Shown piece by piece: positions 26,069 to 35,322 of a stretch of DNA of 64,000 nucleotides. Below the pieces are notes generated by a model. The model was not told the DNA's origin, did not search any database, and worked only from the letters and a program-made list of their open reading frames with translations. Within the stretch, counting starts at the first letter, position 1, and each line of letters opens with the position of its first letter. Where the stretch lies: contig NZ_CP048788.1 of NCBI RefSeq assembly GCF_012932215.1, forward strand, positions 2,666,001 to 2,730,000, read 5' to 3'. The position numbers were made by a program, and so were the translations under genes. This DNA is from Roseobacter ponti (GTDB lineage Bacteria; Pseudomonadota; Alphaproteobacteria; Rhodobacterales; Rhodobacteraceae).

Positions 26069-27073
26069 TTATGGCCTCCGGCGTTTTGCTGACCATATCA
26101 TCGCGGTCCGGTATCCGGCGTCCTCCAGCAGAACACGCCTTGAGTACCACCCCGCCGGACAGACGACAAAAGCAGCGTCTCTGCCCCGGCGCGCAAAGGC
26201 CGCCTCAGCCGCGCGCAGGAGTGCAAGTGCGCCGTCACCTCCGCTGCCCGGCAGAGCAGCGTCAGCGAGACCGGTATGGTACCAGTCGTCAATAACGCCT
26301 GTCGCGCCAGTGTCATGCGCGGGCGGAAAGTGAAGCCGCGACGCCGGTTGCGCAATCACATAGCCGTCGGGTATTTCGGCTGGTCCCGTCACCATCATGT
26401 CGCGGTCGGAAAGAGTCAGGCTGCGCGTCATCCAGCCTGAAAACCTTGTATCCGCCTCAGGGTGAACTTCCCAGAACGGGTCGATCTCAGACAGAACCTG
26501 CCGGTTTTCGGCGCTTCGGCTGACGATACCGGGGACATCCGCCGGCGTTGCGGAGCGGACGCCAGGCGGCATCTCCGTGTCGGTCAGACCGGTGCTTGAG
26601 AGATAGAGTGTCAGGGGGTCATAGCCCGCCCCCTCAAAGACATCCCGCCAGCCCCCTGCCGGCACAAAAGAGGCCAGGATGATCTCTGCGCCGGCCTCCT
26701 GCAGTGCCTTTTCCGCAGCATCAACAAGTGCTGCGGCCGTCTCCTCCGACGCACCCGGGGCGACGAAACAGTCCGGCAGGATCAGCCCGGGATCACCCTT
26801 TGCACCCACATAAACAGGCGGTACCGGCAGCAGCATGGAATGCGCCACACCTGTGATCCTGTCTCCGGACTCCGCGACCTGCCAGATTTGCCGGAAAGGC
26901 TGCTGCGCATCCGACAGCGCACCGGTCAGGGCCGTTTTGATCTGCTGTGGCGCATCACGGGCAATTTTCCACAGCACCGGGTCGACGGCCTGACGCTCCG
27001 CCGCATCCAGCATCAGAAGATCAGTCATTCGGGGAATGTCAGCGGGCGTGGCCGGGCGGATGATCTGCGTCAT
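26069..27073 (-). CDS. Tandem GNAT-family N-acetyltransferase
   Basis: A 334-residue protein with two GNAT-like halves. The first begins IIRPATPADIPRMTDLL and the second VRSATPADVPGIVSRSAEN near residue 175, with a matching C-terminal strand-helix VVCPAGWYSRRVLLEDAGYRTAMIW. The canonical acetyl-CoA loop Q/R-x-x-G-x-G/A is not clear in either half; GSGGDGALALLRAAEAAFARRG near 280 is the closest match. The substrate is unknown. It is divergent from the LysR gene at 27193, which may control it. The ATG at 27073 lacks a strong ribosome site but opens directly at the domain. Confidence 0.72.
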   Translation of the reverse strand: MTQIIRPATPADIPRMTDLLMLDAAERQAVDPVLWKIARDAPQQIKTALTGALSDAQQPFRQIWQVAESGDRITGVAHSMLLPVPPVYVGAKGDPGLILPDCFVAPGASEETAAALVDAAEKALQEAGAEIILASFVPAGGWRDVFEGAGYDPLTLYLSSTGLTDTEMPPGVRSATPADVPGIVSRSAENRQVLSEIDPFWEVHPEADTRFSGWMTRSLTLSDRDMMVTGPAEIPDGYVIAQPASRLHFPPAHDTGATGVIDDWYHTGLADAALPGSGGDGALALLRAAEAAFARRGRDAAFVVCPAGWYSRRVLLEDAGYRTAMIWSAKRRRP

Positions 27074-27192
27074 ATCTCTTTTCTCAGGTCAGTCAGTTAA
27101 ACGGGTGCAACACCAGTATCAACGGCCCGCACGTATTTGACAAAGCAGGACTTTTGCACAAGCGTTCAGAAAAACTATCGGCCGGGAGCGCG

Positions 27193-28116
27193 ATGATGAA
27201 GCACCTTAACCTCAATGCTCTGAGGGTTTTCACAATCGTGGCGCGACATGGCAACCTCCGGCACGCCGCGAACGAGCTGAATATCTCACGCGGAGCCGTC
27301 TCCCAGCGGATCAGGCAGCTTGAAACCGACCTCGGCGTGGCGTTGCTGGTCCGGCAGGCGCGCGGCGTGTCGCTTACGACCGAAGGGGAGCGGTGGCAGG
27401 CGGCGGCAGATGACGCCCTCGCTATTCTGGAAACGGCCTTTGCAGGCAGTGCTGAGGCGGACGACAGCGTGACCTTTCACCTTGGTTCATCGACCGCATC
27501 CAAATGGCTGATGCCCCGGATGAACCGCTTTGCCGCCAGGTTTCCGGATATCTCTTTGCGGACGGAAGTCCACGAGCGCATGCTCTCGCGCAGCCTTGGG
27601 CGCAACGAGATCGCCATCTGGCCCGGCTCTTCACCGGACCCTGATCGCGCTCATAATTCGCGACCTCTGACCGACATCCGCCTGGTGGCCGTGTGCAGTC
27701 CGGATTTTCCTCGACCGGAAAGCCCCCTCGGGACGGACACTCTGCTGACGCTGCCCCTGCTTCAGGATGCGCATCTCAGATGGGAACGGCTGATCGGAGC
27801 GACAGGACACAGTGCCAGCCACAGGCTGCTCAATTTCGACCGGTCTGCTCTGGCACTTGAGGCGGCCATCGGGGGACACGGGGTCGCCATGGCACCCGAT
27901 TACATGATCGCAGACGATCTGCGCGCGAAAAGACTGGTGCAGATCTGGGCCAGCCCGGTACCATCCGGTGAAAAGCTTTACGTCTCCTGGTCGCGGCACC
28001 ATCAGGGACAACGACAGACGGGTCGGATCGCTGACTGGATCGCATCCGAATTTGACATCGAAGAAACGCTCAGCCCGGCAAACAAGAAACTGACCGACAC
28101 CTCTTGGTCAGACTGA
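27193..28116 (+). CDS. LysR-family transcriptional regulator (GcvA-like)
   Basis: About 307 residues. The N-terminal winged helix is typical: LNALRVFTIVARHGNLRHAANELNISRGAVSQRIRQLE, with FxLLxR replaced by VALLVRQARGVSLTTEG. A periplasmic-binding-like effector domain follows (VTFHLGSSTASKWLMPRM onwards), with GGHGVAMAPDYMIADDL near 230 as in GcvA-type members. The open frame extends to a TTG at 27154, but GGGAG at 27183-27187 supports the ATG at 27193. The gene is divergent from the GNAT gene, the usual arrangement for a LysR regulator and its target. Confidence 0.88.
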   Translation: MMKHLNLNALRVFTIVARHGNLRHAANELNISRGAVSQRIRQLETDLGVALLVRQARGVSLTTEGERWQAAADDALAILETAFAGSAEADDSVTFHLGSSTASKWLMPRMNRFAARFPDISLRTEVHERMLSRSLGRNEIAIWPGSSPDPDRAHNSRPLTDIRLVAVCSPDFPRPESPLGTDTLLTLPLLQDAHLRWERLIGATGHSASHRLLNFDRSALALEAAIGGHGVAMAPDYMIADDLRAKRLVQIWASPVPSGEKLYVSWSRHHQGQRQTGRIADWIASEFDIEETLSPANKKLTDTSWSD

Positions 28117-28363
28117 TCCTGATGCACTGATACCCGCCTGTCACAAGGCCGGATCACCCGATGTGGCGAGACAGGTCGGGCAGCGGCGCTGTAAACCCGC
28201 CCGTAACTGCGGCCTTCCCGCACAACGTGCACGCAATCGGGACAAAACCGTTGACGCAACCGCCCTGCCGCGCAATGCCTGCGCTGAGCGGCGGGCAGGT
28301 TAAGATCTGCCGGGCGCAGCACGCAGCACTGTCTGATGTTCATCAGACGCATGAGGTTCACCA

Positions 28364-29341
28364 ATGGCGACACTTACCCCGAACCTCAAAGGTGCGCTGC
28401 TGGGCCTCGCCGGCTTTGCAATCTACGCGACCAATGATGTCATCGTGAAAGTGCTTGGCCAGACATACGCACCGATTCAGACCCTGTTTTTCCTTGTGCT
28501 CTTCGGCTTTCCGGTTGCTCTGGTGATGCTTGTGAGCGACCCGACCGAGGCGAGCCTGCGCGCAAGGCGTCCGCTGTGGGTTGGCGTTCGGGTCGTGGGC
28601 TATCTCGTGAATTCGCTGTGCGGGTTCTATGCTTTTGCGGTGCTTCCGCTGGCGCAGGTCTACAGTCTTCTCTTTACAGGTCCGCTGATGATCACGCTGC
28701 TTGCGGTGCCGATCCTCGGCGAGCGCCTTGGTATCCAGCGTCTCGGTGCGGTTCTGGTTGGATTTGCCGGCGTTCTGGTGGTGCTGCGTCCGGGTGGTGA
28801 TGCCGGGCTGGGTCCCGGTCACCTGGCGGCATTCGGCGCGGCCTTTGGCGGGGCGCTGGCGGCCGTAGCAGGCCGGAAAGTGGGAGAGGTTGAGCGCAGC
28901 GCAGTCCTGCTGCTCTATCCGATGCTGGCGGCTTTCGTGCTCACGGGCGCAGCACTCCCGTCTGTTTATATACCTGTGCCCCTCGACCATCTGGCGCTTT
29001 TTGCCCTCGTCGCGGCCCTCAACTTCGCAGCCTCTCTTACCGTGATTGCCGCGTTCCGCTCCGGCGAAGCGGCGGTTGTCTCGCCGATGAATTACAGCCA
29101 GATCCTGTGGGCGACGGCGTTCGGCGCATTGCTGTTCGGCGAGTTTCCCGACCTGGGGACGCTGCTGGGCAGCGCAATCATCATTTCTTCCGGAATTTAC
29201 ATCCTTATACGCGAACAGACTGGTACACGTTCAGTTATGCGCCCGGTGCTCACGACCCTATCCAGAGTTCCTATTGCGCCGGCAGCCTGGCGCGCGGCCG
29301 GTCTGAGGCGACGGTCAGGACGGCCTTCGGGGGACAGCTGA
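28364..29341 (+). CDS. EamA/DMT-family membrane transporter
   Basis: A 325-residue protein with ten predicted membrane helices in two EamA repeats, starting LKGALLGLAGFAIYATNDVIVKVLG and ending with the second repeat MNYSQILWATAFGALLFGEFPDLGTLLGSAIIISSGIYI. Such proteins are inner-membrane exporters or importers of amino acids, nucleotides and other metabolites; the substrate is not predictable. The C-terminal 35 residues are Arg-rich and cytoplasmic. The 247-bp gap before it contains no motif that could be assigned, and no clear partner gene is nearby. Confidence 0.88.
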   Translation: MATLTPNLKGALLGLAGFAIYATNDVIVKVLGQTYAPIQTLFFLVLFGFPVALVMLVSDPTEASLRARRPLWVGVRVVGYLVNSLCGFYAFAVLPLAQVYSLLFTGPLMITLLAVPILGERLGIQRLGAVLVGFAGVLVVLRPGGDAGLGPGHLAAFGAAFGGALAAVAGRKVGEVERSAVLLLYPMLAAFVLTGAALPSVYIPVPLDHLALFALVAALNFAASLTVIAAFRSGEAAVVSPMNYSQILWATAFGALLFGEFPDLGTLLGSAIIISSGIYILIREQTGTRSVMRPVLTTLSRVPIAPAAWRAAGLRRRSGRPSGDS

Positions 29342-29528
29342 GAATAAACACAAAATCACAGGCCGTGGCCTGATCGCGCCAGGGTCACCAGTGAGCCTGC
29401 CGGATTGCCGGATCAACTGCTCCGATAGCTCAAGTTTTATTCAACAAACAGGTTTCTGATCGCTGCGGCTTAAAAGTTCCTAACCTTTTCGGTGCCATAG
29501 AAAGGTGGAACAAAAGAAGACCCCGACA

Positions 29529-31388
29529 ATGATCCCTGCTCAGATATTCAATCAAATCAAGGACAAATGCACCGAAGGTCTGGTTCTTGCACTGGCATCG
29601 GAGGATGACGGTGCGGTGATGGAAGTCCGGTGGTGCAACAGGGCCTTCACGGGGATTACAGGGTATGATTTTTCCGAGGCTCTGGGACAGCGGGGAACCG
29701 TTCTGATCGGTCCGGATCTCGAACAGGGCGTTCATCTCTTCATCATCGAAAAACTGATGAACTGGGAAAATTTTTCGATCAGGACCCGCAACAATCGAAA
29801 GAACGGCGAACTCTACCGGCAGCGCATGACCTGGACGCATCTGTCCGATCCCGACACGGGAAACCACTGGTGGCTCTGTTCGATTATCGAACTGGGTGAC
29901 GAACGCACCGGACTTGCAAAGCCTGCGAGTAAAGACCCTGAGATCGCGGATCAGGAAAGCTACGAACGCGCGATCGCGCGGGTCCTGCGTCTGGAGAAAG
30001 AGAACACCCGCCTGCACGAGCTTGCAAAGGCAGTTGCACGTGACGCAAACGAAGACGCGCTGACAGGTCTGTCGAACCGGCGGCACTTTGAAGTCGAGCT
30101 GAAAACCTGGATCAATAACCTGAAAGATCACGGAACCGAATTTGCCGTGCTTTACATAGATCTGGATCGTTTCAAGTTCGTAAATGACACGCTCGGACAC
30201 GATGCAGGGGACCGTCTCCTGGTATCTGTCGCTGCGATGTTGCGGGATCTGACCAGCGAATCTGATCTGGTGGCGCGACTGGGTGGTGACGAATTCGTCA
30301 TTCTGAAGCCACTCGGGACGAGCGCGCTCAATATCAGCAATCTGGCGGATGAAATTGTCGGTCGCATGCAGGCGCCGGTCACCTGCGAGGGCAAATCAAC
30401 GGCCTGCAGCGCGAGTGTCGGCGTAGCAATTGCCAAAGCAAATATGGAAGATCCCGAACAGGTGGTCGCCGATTCCGATGCCGCGCTCTATCATGCCAAG
30501 TCACAGGGTAAGGGGCGGTGGTCCTTTTTCACCGAAGAGATGCATGCAAGTTCCATCGCGACCAAGCAGCTGGCATCGGACCTGCTGATTGCATGCGAAA
30601 GACGAGAGTTTATACCGTATTTTCAGCCTCTCATTGATGCCTCGACAGGCCGGATTGCGAGTGCGGAGATGCTGGTAAGGTGGGCGCATCCGACAAAAGG
30701 GGTGCTCGCACCGGCTGCATTTCTTGATACCGCGGCGAACATGGGCATCCTGAAAAGGGTCGATGAAATCATCTTTGACAGCCTGCACGGGGCTCTTTCA
30801 AACTTTGATGAGGCCGGCGTCGATCTTCCCCGGGTCGCCGTAAATGTCTCGGCCGGGAGGCTGGCAGATCCTTCTTTCGTCCATGATATCAAAAGCTCCG
30901 GCATCGACCCCGGAAGGCTGACGGTCGAAATCCTCGAGTCGGTTTATCTCGACCGGATGGGCGACGTCGTCCGCTGGACGATCGACGAGCTTGACGAACT
31001 GGGTGTTACGATCGCGCTCGACGACTTCGGAACAGGTCATGCGTCAGTGCAGGGCCTCCTGCAGATCAGACCCTCTATCCTGAAGATCGATCGCAGTTTC
31101 ATCCAGCCTGTTGTGAGTAATGTGAGTGCGAGGTCGCTGGTTGCGTCAATTATCGGCATCGGAAAGAGCCTGGGAATGCGCGTCGTTGCGGAAGGCGTCG
31201 AATCCGAAGAGCACGCAGTGATCGTCACGAAAATGGGGTGTGATTACCTGCAGGGTTTCTTTTTCGGAAAACCTATGAGCGAGGAAGATCTGCGCAACAG
31301 GCTTCTTGAGACAGGGGGCATTTTCTGGTCCCGCGCACTATCGGAAACCGACGGCAACACAGGCCGCCGCGCCGGGGGCGCGATCTGA
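29529..31388 (+). CDS. PAS-GGDEF-EAL cyclic-di-GMP signalling protein
   Basis: About 619 residues, no membrane segment. An N-terminal PAS-like sensor (residues about 5-125, WCNRAFTGITGYDFSEALGQR) and a short coiled coil (LRLEKENTRLHELAKAVA) precede a GGDEF domain with intact LGGDEFVIL near 252. The usual RxxD inhibitory site just before it reads SESD, so the first Arg is lost. An EAL-type phosphodiesterase domain follows, with the signature as EMLVRW near 380 and intact DDFGTGHASVQGL and KIDRSFI. Both activities could be present. The frame also opens at a GTG at 29505, but AGAAGA lies 8 bases before the ATG at 29529. It is monocistronic; the sensed signal is unknown. Confidence 0.9.
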   Translation: MIPAQIFNQIKDKCTEGLVLALASEDDGAVMEVRWCNRAFTGITGYDFSEALGQRGTVLIGPDLEQGVHLFIIEKLMNWENFSIRTRNNRKNGELYRQRMTWTHLSDPDTGNHWWLCSIIELGDERTGLAKPASKDPEIADQESYERAIARVLRLEKENTRLHELAKAVARDANEDALTGLSNRRHFEVELKTWINNLKDHGTEFAVLYIDLDRFKFVNDTLGHDAGDRLLVSVAAMLRDLTSESDLVARLGGDEFVILKPLGTSALNISNLADEIVGRMQAPVTCEGKSTACSASVGVAIAKANMEDPEQVVADSDAALYHAKSQGKGRWSFFTEEMHASSIATKQLASDLLIACERREFIPYFQPLIDASTGRIASAEMLVRWAHPTKGVLAPAAFLDTAANMGILKRVDEIIFDSLHGALSNFDEAGVDLPRVAVNVSAGRLADPSFVHDIKSSGIDPGRLTVEILESVYLDRMGDVVRWTIDELDELGVTIALDDFGTGHASVQGLLQIRPSILKIDRSFIQPVVSNVSARSLVASIIGIGKSLGMRVVAEGVESEEHAVIVTKMGCDYLQGFFFGKPMSEEDLRNRLLETGGIFWSRALSETDGNTGRRAGGAI

Positions 31389-31528
31389 GGTTTCAGTTCG
31401 CTGTGAATACGCGGGCCCCGGGTGCTACCGGCGCAATTCTGAAACGACATGGCTTCAGAACGGCGGGCGCGGTCGGACCCGGGGAATGGGTCTGGTCCGG
31501 CACAGAAGTACTCTTCGGAACCGCCGGT

Positions 31529-31795
31529 CTACGCGGCAGCGGTCTCAGCGAGTTCAATCGCGCGGGAAAGCGCCTTCGCGGAGCAGGTCTCTGGTGGGAG
31601 TGCAGCACATACCTGCCGACGACCAGGCCCGGTTTCAAAGACGCAGGACACATATGCGCCTTCAGCGACGACCGAGGCACAGGGGATCCACCGGCCTCCC
31701 GGGCCTTCGACGGCCTTTCCGGTAATCGCGTTGACGGATCCTGCCGGCGGACAGGACAAAAGAACAGACGTTTCAAACAGTTTGTCGAGACTCAT
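31529..31795 (-). CDS. Small hypothetical protein, 88 residues
   Basis: An open minus-strand frame starting MSLDKLFETSVLLSCPPAGS with AAAGGGGG a few bases before its ATG at 31795, which is why this start is preferred over the longer frame to 31948. It contains four cysteines (Cys15, 39, 51, 63, counted by eye) and an Ala/Glu-rich C-terminal helix. No family is recognised and it lacks a signal peptide. It is convergent with the GGDEF-EAL gene. A competing plus-strand frame covers the same bases, so the call is tentative. Confidence 0.4.
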   Translation of the reverse strand: MSLDKLFETSVLLSCPPAGSVNAITGKAVEGPGGRWIPCASVVAEGAYVSCVFETGPGRRQVCAALPPETCSAKALSRAIELAETAAA

Positions 31796-32348
31796 GATGC
31801 CCCCTTTCGCTGCCCGATAGTCGGTCCCCGGTCTGACCAAAATATGGCTCACCCCGCGTTTCTGCCCTGCTCGTGCCGTATATGAGGCCCCGAACGAAAC
31901 CGGATCAGACCCTGGCCATGCTTCAGCACCTGCATCCGCCCTCAGCATCCCGCCTTAAATAAATTGATTTCAAATACTTAACGCACCCCGAATGCCATGG
32001 CTGATATGCCTCCAATTCTATGAGTTTTCCTCAGTTTTGTCACTTTTCCCGCAGGGTGCCCCGGATCGGGCAGCGCTTTGCGGACCGGTAAGTCGTACAG
32101 CGCCAGACAAACATAACCGGGACAATTCCTGCTATCATTGCGTTCGTTTCTGGTGACCACGACCACGTCCTAAAGAGCTCCGGCCGGTCAGGAATTCGCC
32201 TAAAAGCGCGCGACCGGCCAGCACGGCAGTCCTGGCATAAAATAGGCCCACGAAACCGGGTAAAACTTTACGGACAAAAAAGGTGGCTAACCCATCATTA
32301 ACCAATTGATGGGAACCTGCATCTGAATAAGCAGAAAGGGGCGGTTGG
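31796..32348. other. 553-bp intergenic region without a supported gene
   Basis: Short frames are present on both strands (for example a 62-codon minus frame starting at GTG near 32166) but none has a ribosome site or recognisable motif. The right end is AT-richer and likely holds the promoter of the gene at 32349. No repeat or RNA structure was noticed. Confidence 0.4.
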
Positions 32349-33137
32349 ATGGGAATGTCACCAGGCAGGCTGTTTGAAATGATGACACGGCTCGCGGGTA
32401 TCCTTCGTGTTCTGGAGGATGCGGGGATCCGGGTCGAAACCGGTGATGATTTTGCGCGATATCGCGTTTACCGCAGCCAGCAATCCGATCGCGGCCCGAT
32501 CTACCCGATGTTCGATGTGGCAAGTTCATATATTGACCGGACGAACGGATTCTGGATCTGCGGATTCAATGCAGACGACGAACTGATCCACACGCAGGCA
32601 GTGCGCCTTCTCGACCTTTCCGTCGGTTCACTGGGCGACCACCTGAACAGCCACCGTCACAAATACATAACCCCCGATACCACGCCCGACCCGGACCTGA
32701 CGTTTTACTCAGGCCCGGAAGCACTCCGAACGATACACGGAAAGGTCTGTTATCACGGTGATTTCTGGCTCCGCGCCGGTGGTCTTGGCGGCCCACGCAG
32801 TCAGGGCGTGACATCTCTTTTGTCACGCATACTGCTCGAAATCATGGTCAGTGCCTGGAAGCCATCTTTCGTTTTTGCACTGGTCCCCAAACAACTGGCG
32901 GCCAAAGGCGCCCACCTTCGGTATGGCTACTGCCATTGTGAACCGGGCCGGTGGCTGGGCCCCGACCAGCAGGTGACCGAAGAAGACTATCTGATCTGGA
33001 TGAGCGAAAAAGACATGGTTAATCTTGTGGCGCGGTCGCCGCAAAGCAACCGACGCGACGAAAGGTTTCCGGTCGTCCGGTCGAACAAAAATACCTCTGA
33101 TGCAGAGACCGAACTGAACGCACGAGCAAATGCCTGA
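32349..33137 (+). CDS. Conserved-looking hypothetical protein, 262 residues
   Basis: A soluble protein of 262 residues that I do not recognise. It starts MGMSPGRLFEMMTRLAGIL and has a compact alpha/beta look, with a central Gly/His-rich stretch VCYHGDFWLRAGGLGGPRSQG near 136, a helix LLSRILLEIMVSAWKPS, and a strand-loop FALVPKQLAAKGAHLRYGYCHCEPGRW near 176. The order strand, helix, FVFALVPK and a late aromatic strand is reminiscent of a GNAT-like fold, but no acetyl-CoA loop is clear. It lies 9 bases before an MFS transporter and is probably co-transcribed with it. Confidence 0.65.
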   Translation: MGMSPGRLFEMMTRLAGILRVLEDAGIRVETGDDFARYRVYRSQQSDRGPIYPMFDVASSYIDRTNGFWICGFNADDELIHTQAVRLLDLSVGSLGDHLNSHRHKYITPDTTPDPDLTFYSGPEALRTIHGKVCYHGDFWLRAGGLGGPRSQGVTSLLSRILLEIMVSAWKPSFVFALVPKQLAAKGAHLRYGYCHCEPGRWLGPDQQVTEEDYLIWMSEKDMVNLVARSPQSNRRDERFPVVRSNKNTSDAETELNARANA

Positions 33138-33146
33138 GAGACGGTC

Positions 33147-34337
33147 GTGGAACTGAGGCCCCATACGCCGGAAATTGAACGCGCCCGCCCGGTCTCCCTG
33201 GCAGCGCGCACAGCAATCACAGGACCAATCGCGGCAAACATCGCCTTCGTCATGGAGTTGACGCTGGTACCCCTGCTATTGCCGGCGATCCGAATGCATT
33301 TCGGTCTTGCCATCAGCGATCTTGTCTGGGTCTTCAACGCCTATGGGATCGCAGTGGCTGTCGGCGTTCTTTTCGGGGGCTGGTTCGGCGACGCATATAG
33401 TATCCGGAAAGTTTTCGCCTGCGGGGTCGCCTTTTTCGCTGCCGGAGCGCTCCTCGTGGCCGCCGCCGGTAGTTTCGAGACTCTCATTCTGGGCCGCGCT
33501 CTGCAGGGCCTGGGCGGTGGGATCTTTTCCCCTCTCATTCCCGTTCTGCTGACGCGGGCCGCGCCGCTGAAACCGGGTCGGATGCTGATCGTCTGGGGCA
33601 GCATAGCGGGATACGTCGCCGCCTTCGCGCCGCTGTTTTACGGCAGCCTCCTTGGCGACTTCAGCTGGAATCTTGCTTTTGTGCTGAATGCTGTGATTGC
33701 GGGTATCGCACTGGTGATCCTCTTTGGTTCGCCCGATGCCGTCGATCCCGCGCGGCCTGCCGGCGCGCCACAAAACTATATGCTGCTCTTTCGGGAAAGC
33801 GAGCTCTGGATAACCTTCCTTTATGTATTCTGTACCTACGGGGCCATCACTTATTATCTTTTCCGGCTGCCGGTCTGGCTTTCGGGCAATGACGTCAGAA
33901 CGGCGAGTGTGGGTATGGTGCTGTCGATCATGTGGCTGACCTTTTGCGGTTCCAGCACTCTGTTGCGAAACCTCGTGGACAAGCCGCACATCCGGACGAT
34001 CATGCTGGCGGCGCCTTTCCTCATCTCCGCTGCATTTCTATTTTTATTTTACAACGACAGCACTGTGCTGGTGATTTTATCTGCGATTCTTGTCGGGGTG
34101 GGCCTCGCGTGCAGCAACGCACCATCGACACAACTTATACTGAAATTTGCCCCTCCGGGCATGAGCGCGGTCTCGACGAGCCTCGACATAACCTTCGCAC
34201 GGCTCGGTGGCATTATGACGATAGCCTTACTCGCCGAGACGGAGTTTGTAACTGCCGCTTTTTGGATCTGTCTGTTGTGTATTCCGGGAGCACTCTGTGC
34301 GCTCAGGCTGGGCAGGAAAATCACCGTTAGTATGTGA
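33147..34337 (+). CDS. Major facilitator superfamily transporter
   Basis: A 396-residue protein starting at GTG with about 11-12 predicted membrane helices. Family motifs include GGWFGDAYSIRKVFACG (motif A, loop 2-3) near residue 73 and LGRALQGLGGGIFSPLIPVL (motif B-like Arg in helix 4) near 115. This resembles drug/proton antiporters, though the protein is shorter than 14-helix DHA2 members. It follows the hypothetical gene by 9 bp. The downstream side carries the decayed IS6 copy at 34480-34952; the reading frame is intact. Substrate unknown. Confidence 0.85.
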   Translation: MELRPHTPEIERARPVSLAARTAITGPIAANIAFVMELTLVPLLLPAIRMHFGLAISDLVWVFNAYGIAVAVGVLFGGWFGDAYSIRKVFACGVAFFAAGALLVAAAGSFETLILGRALQGLGGGIFSPLIPVLLTRAAPLKPGRMLIVWGSIAGYVAAFAPLFYGSLLGDFSWNLAFVLNAVIAGIALVILFGSPDAVDPARPAGAPQNYMLLFRESELWITFLYVFCTYGAITYYLFRLPVWLSGNDVRTASVGMVLSIMWLTFCGSSTLLRNLVDKPHIRTIMLAAPFLISAAFLFLFYNDSTVLVILSAILVGVGLACSNAPSTQLILKFAPPGMSAVSTSLDITFARLGGIMTIALLAETEFVTAAFWICLLCIPGALCALRLGRKITVSM

Positions 34338-34479
34338 CAGACTGGGAAGGAAACAGATTTCAGTCCGGAGAGGCGTCATCCTGGCCGCATTGCGGTGATG
34401 CGGGTGAAGCGCGCAACCCGCAGAACGGCCGTGGCAGATTAATTCGAACCAGTCTCAGGTTACCGTCGAATTTTCAAAT

Positions 34480-34952
34480 CTATGCCGAACGAAGCTGGCG
34501 CCGCTCGGCGAGGGCGGCGGTTCGCCCGGTCTTGAAATGATCTCTCCTGTAGAGGGCGCCTCCCTGATTGAAATAGCTTTAAGCTGAGGAGCGGGCGGCG
34601 GCGAATTTCTGCAAACGTTGCATACGTCGGGAACTCTGTACGGACCGCTCCCTTCATCGGAAAGACAGGTGAGAATTCTCAGGTCTGTTGTTCGTCCTGC
34701 GGCCCGCTTCCTGCCTTTCCACGTTGCCGATGTCCTTGCTTGCAGCTCTGTAAAACCGGAGTTTATCAGTTACCAGAAAATGAGGGCGATCCTGGCGCTT
34801 TATCGATCTTCTGAGAAATTTCGATGCCGCGCTTGTGCAGCAGGCCCTCAGAATTGCGCAGCGAAAGCGGGGACCGAATATACAGCATGACCGCCGGTCA
34901 GATGATTTCGGAACAGCTGTGAGAGTCCCTGAATGCGTCGGACCACGGTCAT
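34480..34952 (-). pseudogene. IS6-family transposase remnant, left copy
   Basis: Minus-strand translation recovers fragments of an IS6-type DDE transposase in order: VMLYIRSPLSLRNSEGLL and HKRGIEIS from the N-terminal region, then after an internal deletion LVTDKLRFYRAASKDIGN, a degenerate ERQEAGRRTNNRPENSHLSF, and a C-terminus RRMQRLQKFAAARSS. In-frame stop codons interrupt it twice (after HLSFR and after AAARSSA), and frames shift near the start at 34952. It is clearly dead. A second decayed copy in the same orientation lies at 45955-46551, and the bases beyond the two C-termini are similar, which suggests one kind of element was inserted at both places. Confidence 0.8.
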
Positions 34953-35322
34953 GTTCTGAAGCAAAGAAAGCGGCCTGCGCGCCTCAACCCAACCCCTTCT
35001 GATAAGGCCATAGCGCGAACTCTTTCGGGAAATTCTCTTAAAAACTGACAGCGCTGATTTCAAATCCGTACAGAACCGGCTTTCTTTTAAGGCCCACCAT
35101 AGCGGCCTGAAATGGCCGAACCTTCTTTCAATCTCTGCTTGTCGGGTCGTTTGCCCAGGCACAGGCAGTAAGCTCAATTACTCAGTATCGCCTCGGAGCC
35201 CCGCTACAATCGGGATGCTTCAGACAGTGCGTTTCACGTCGGAGCAGGAGACCAAGTGATAAACGCCTAAAGGTTCGAAGTTTTAAGCAAAGCGCAGGCA
35301 AACGACACTCAATACTCCGTAA
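34953..35322. other. 370-bp region between IS6 remnant and truncated amidohydrolase
   Basis: A minus-strand frame from 35177 covers part of it and continues out of frame into the IS6 remnant, so it is not taken as a gene. Its encoded peptide (Arg/Lys-rich) shows no family. This is probably scar sequence from the event that removed the C-terminal half of the neighbouring amidohydrolase gene. Confidence 0.4.

Noticed and set aside
28117-28363. Possible riboswitch ahead of the EamA gene
   Set aside because: The GC-rich leader has several short pairings, but no conserved cobalamin, SAM-II or other riboswitch motif could be identified.
34848-35177. 110-codon minus-strand frame
   Set aside because: It overlaps the IS6 transposase remnant in a different frame and shows no family; most likely decayed sequence.
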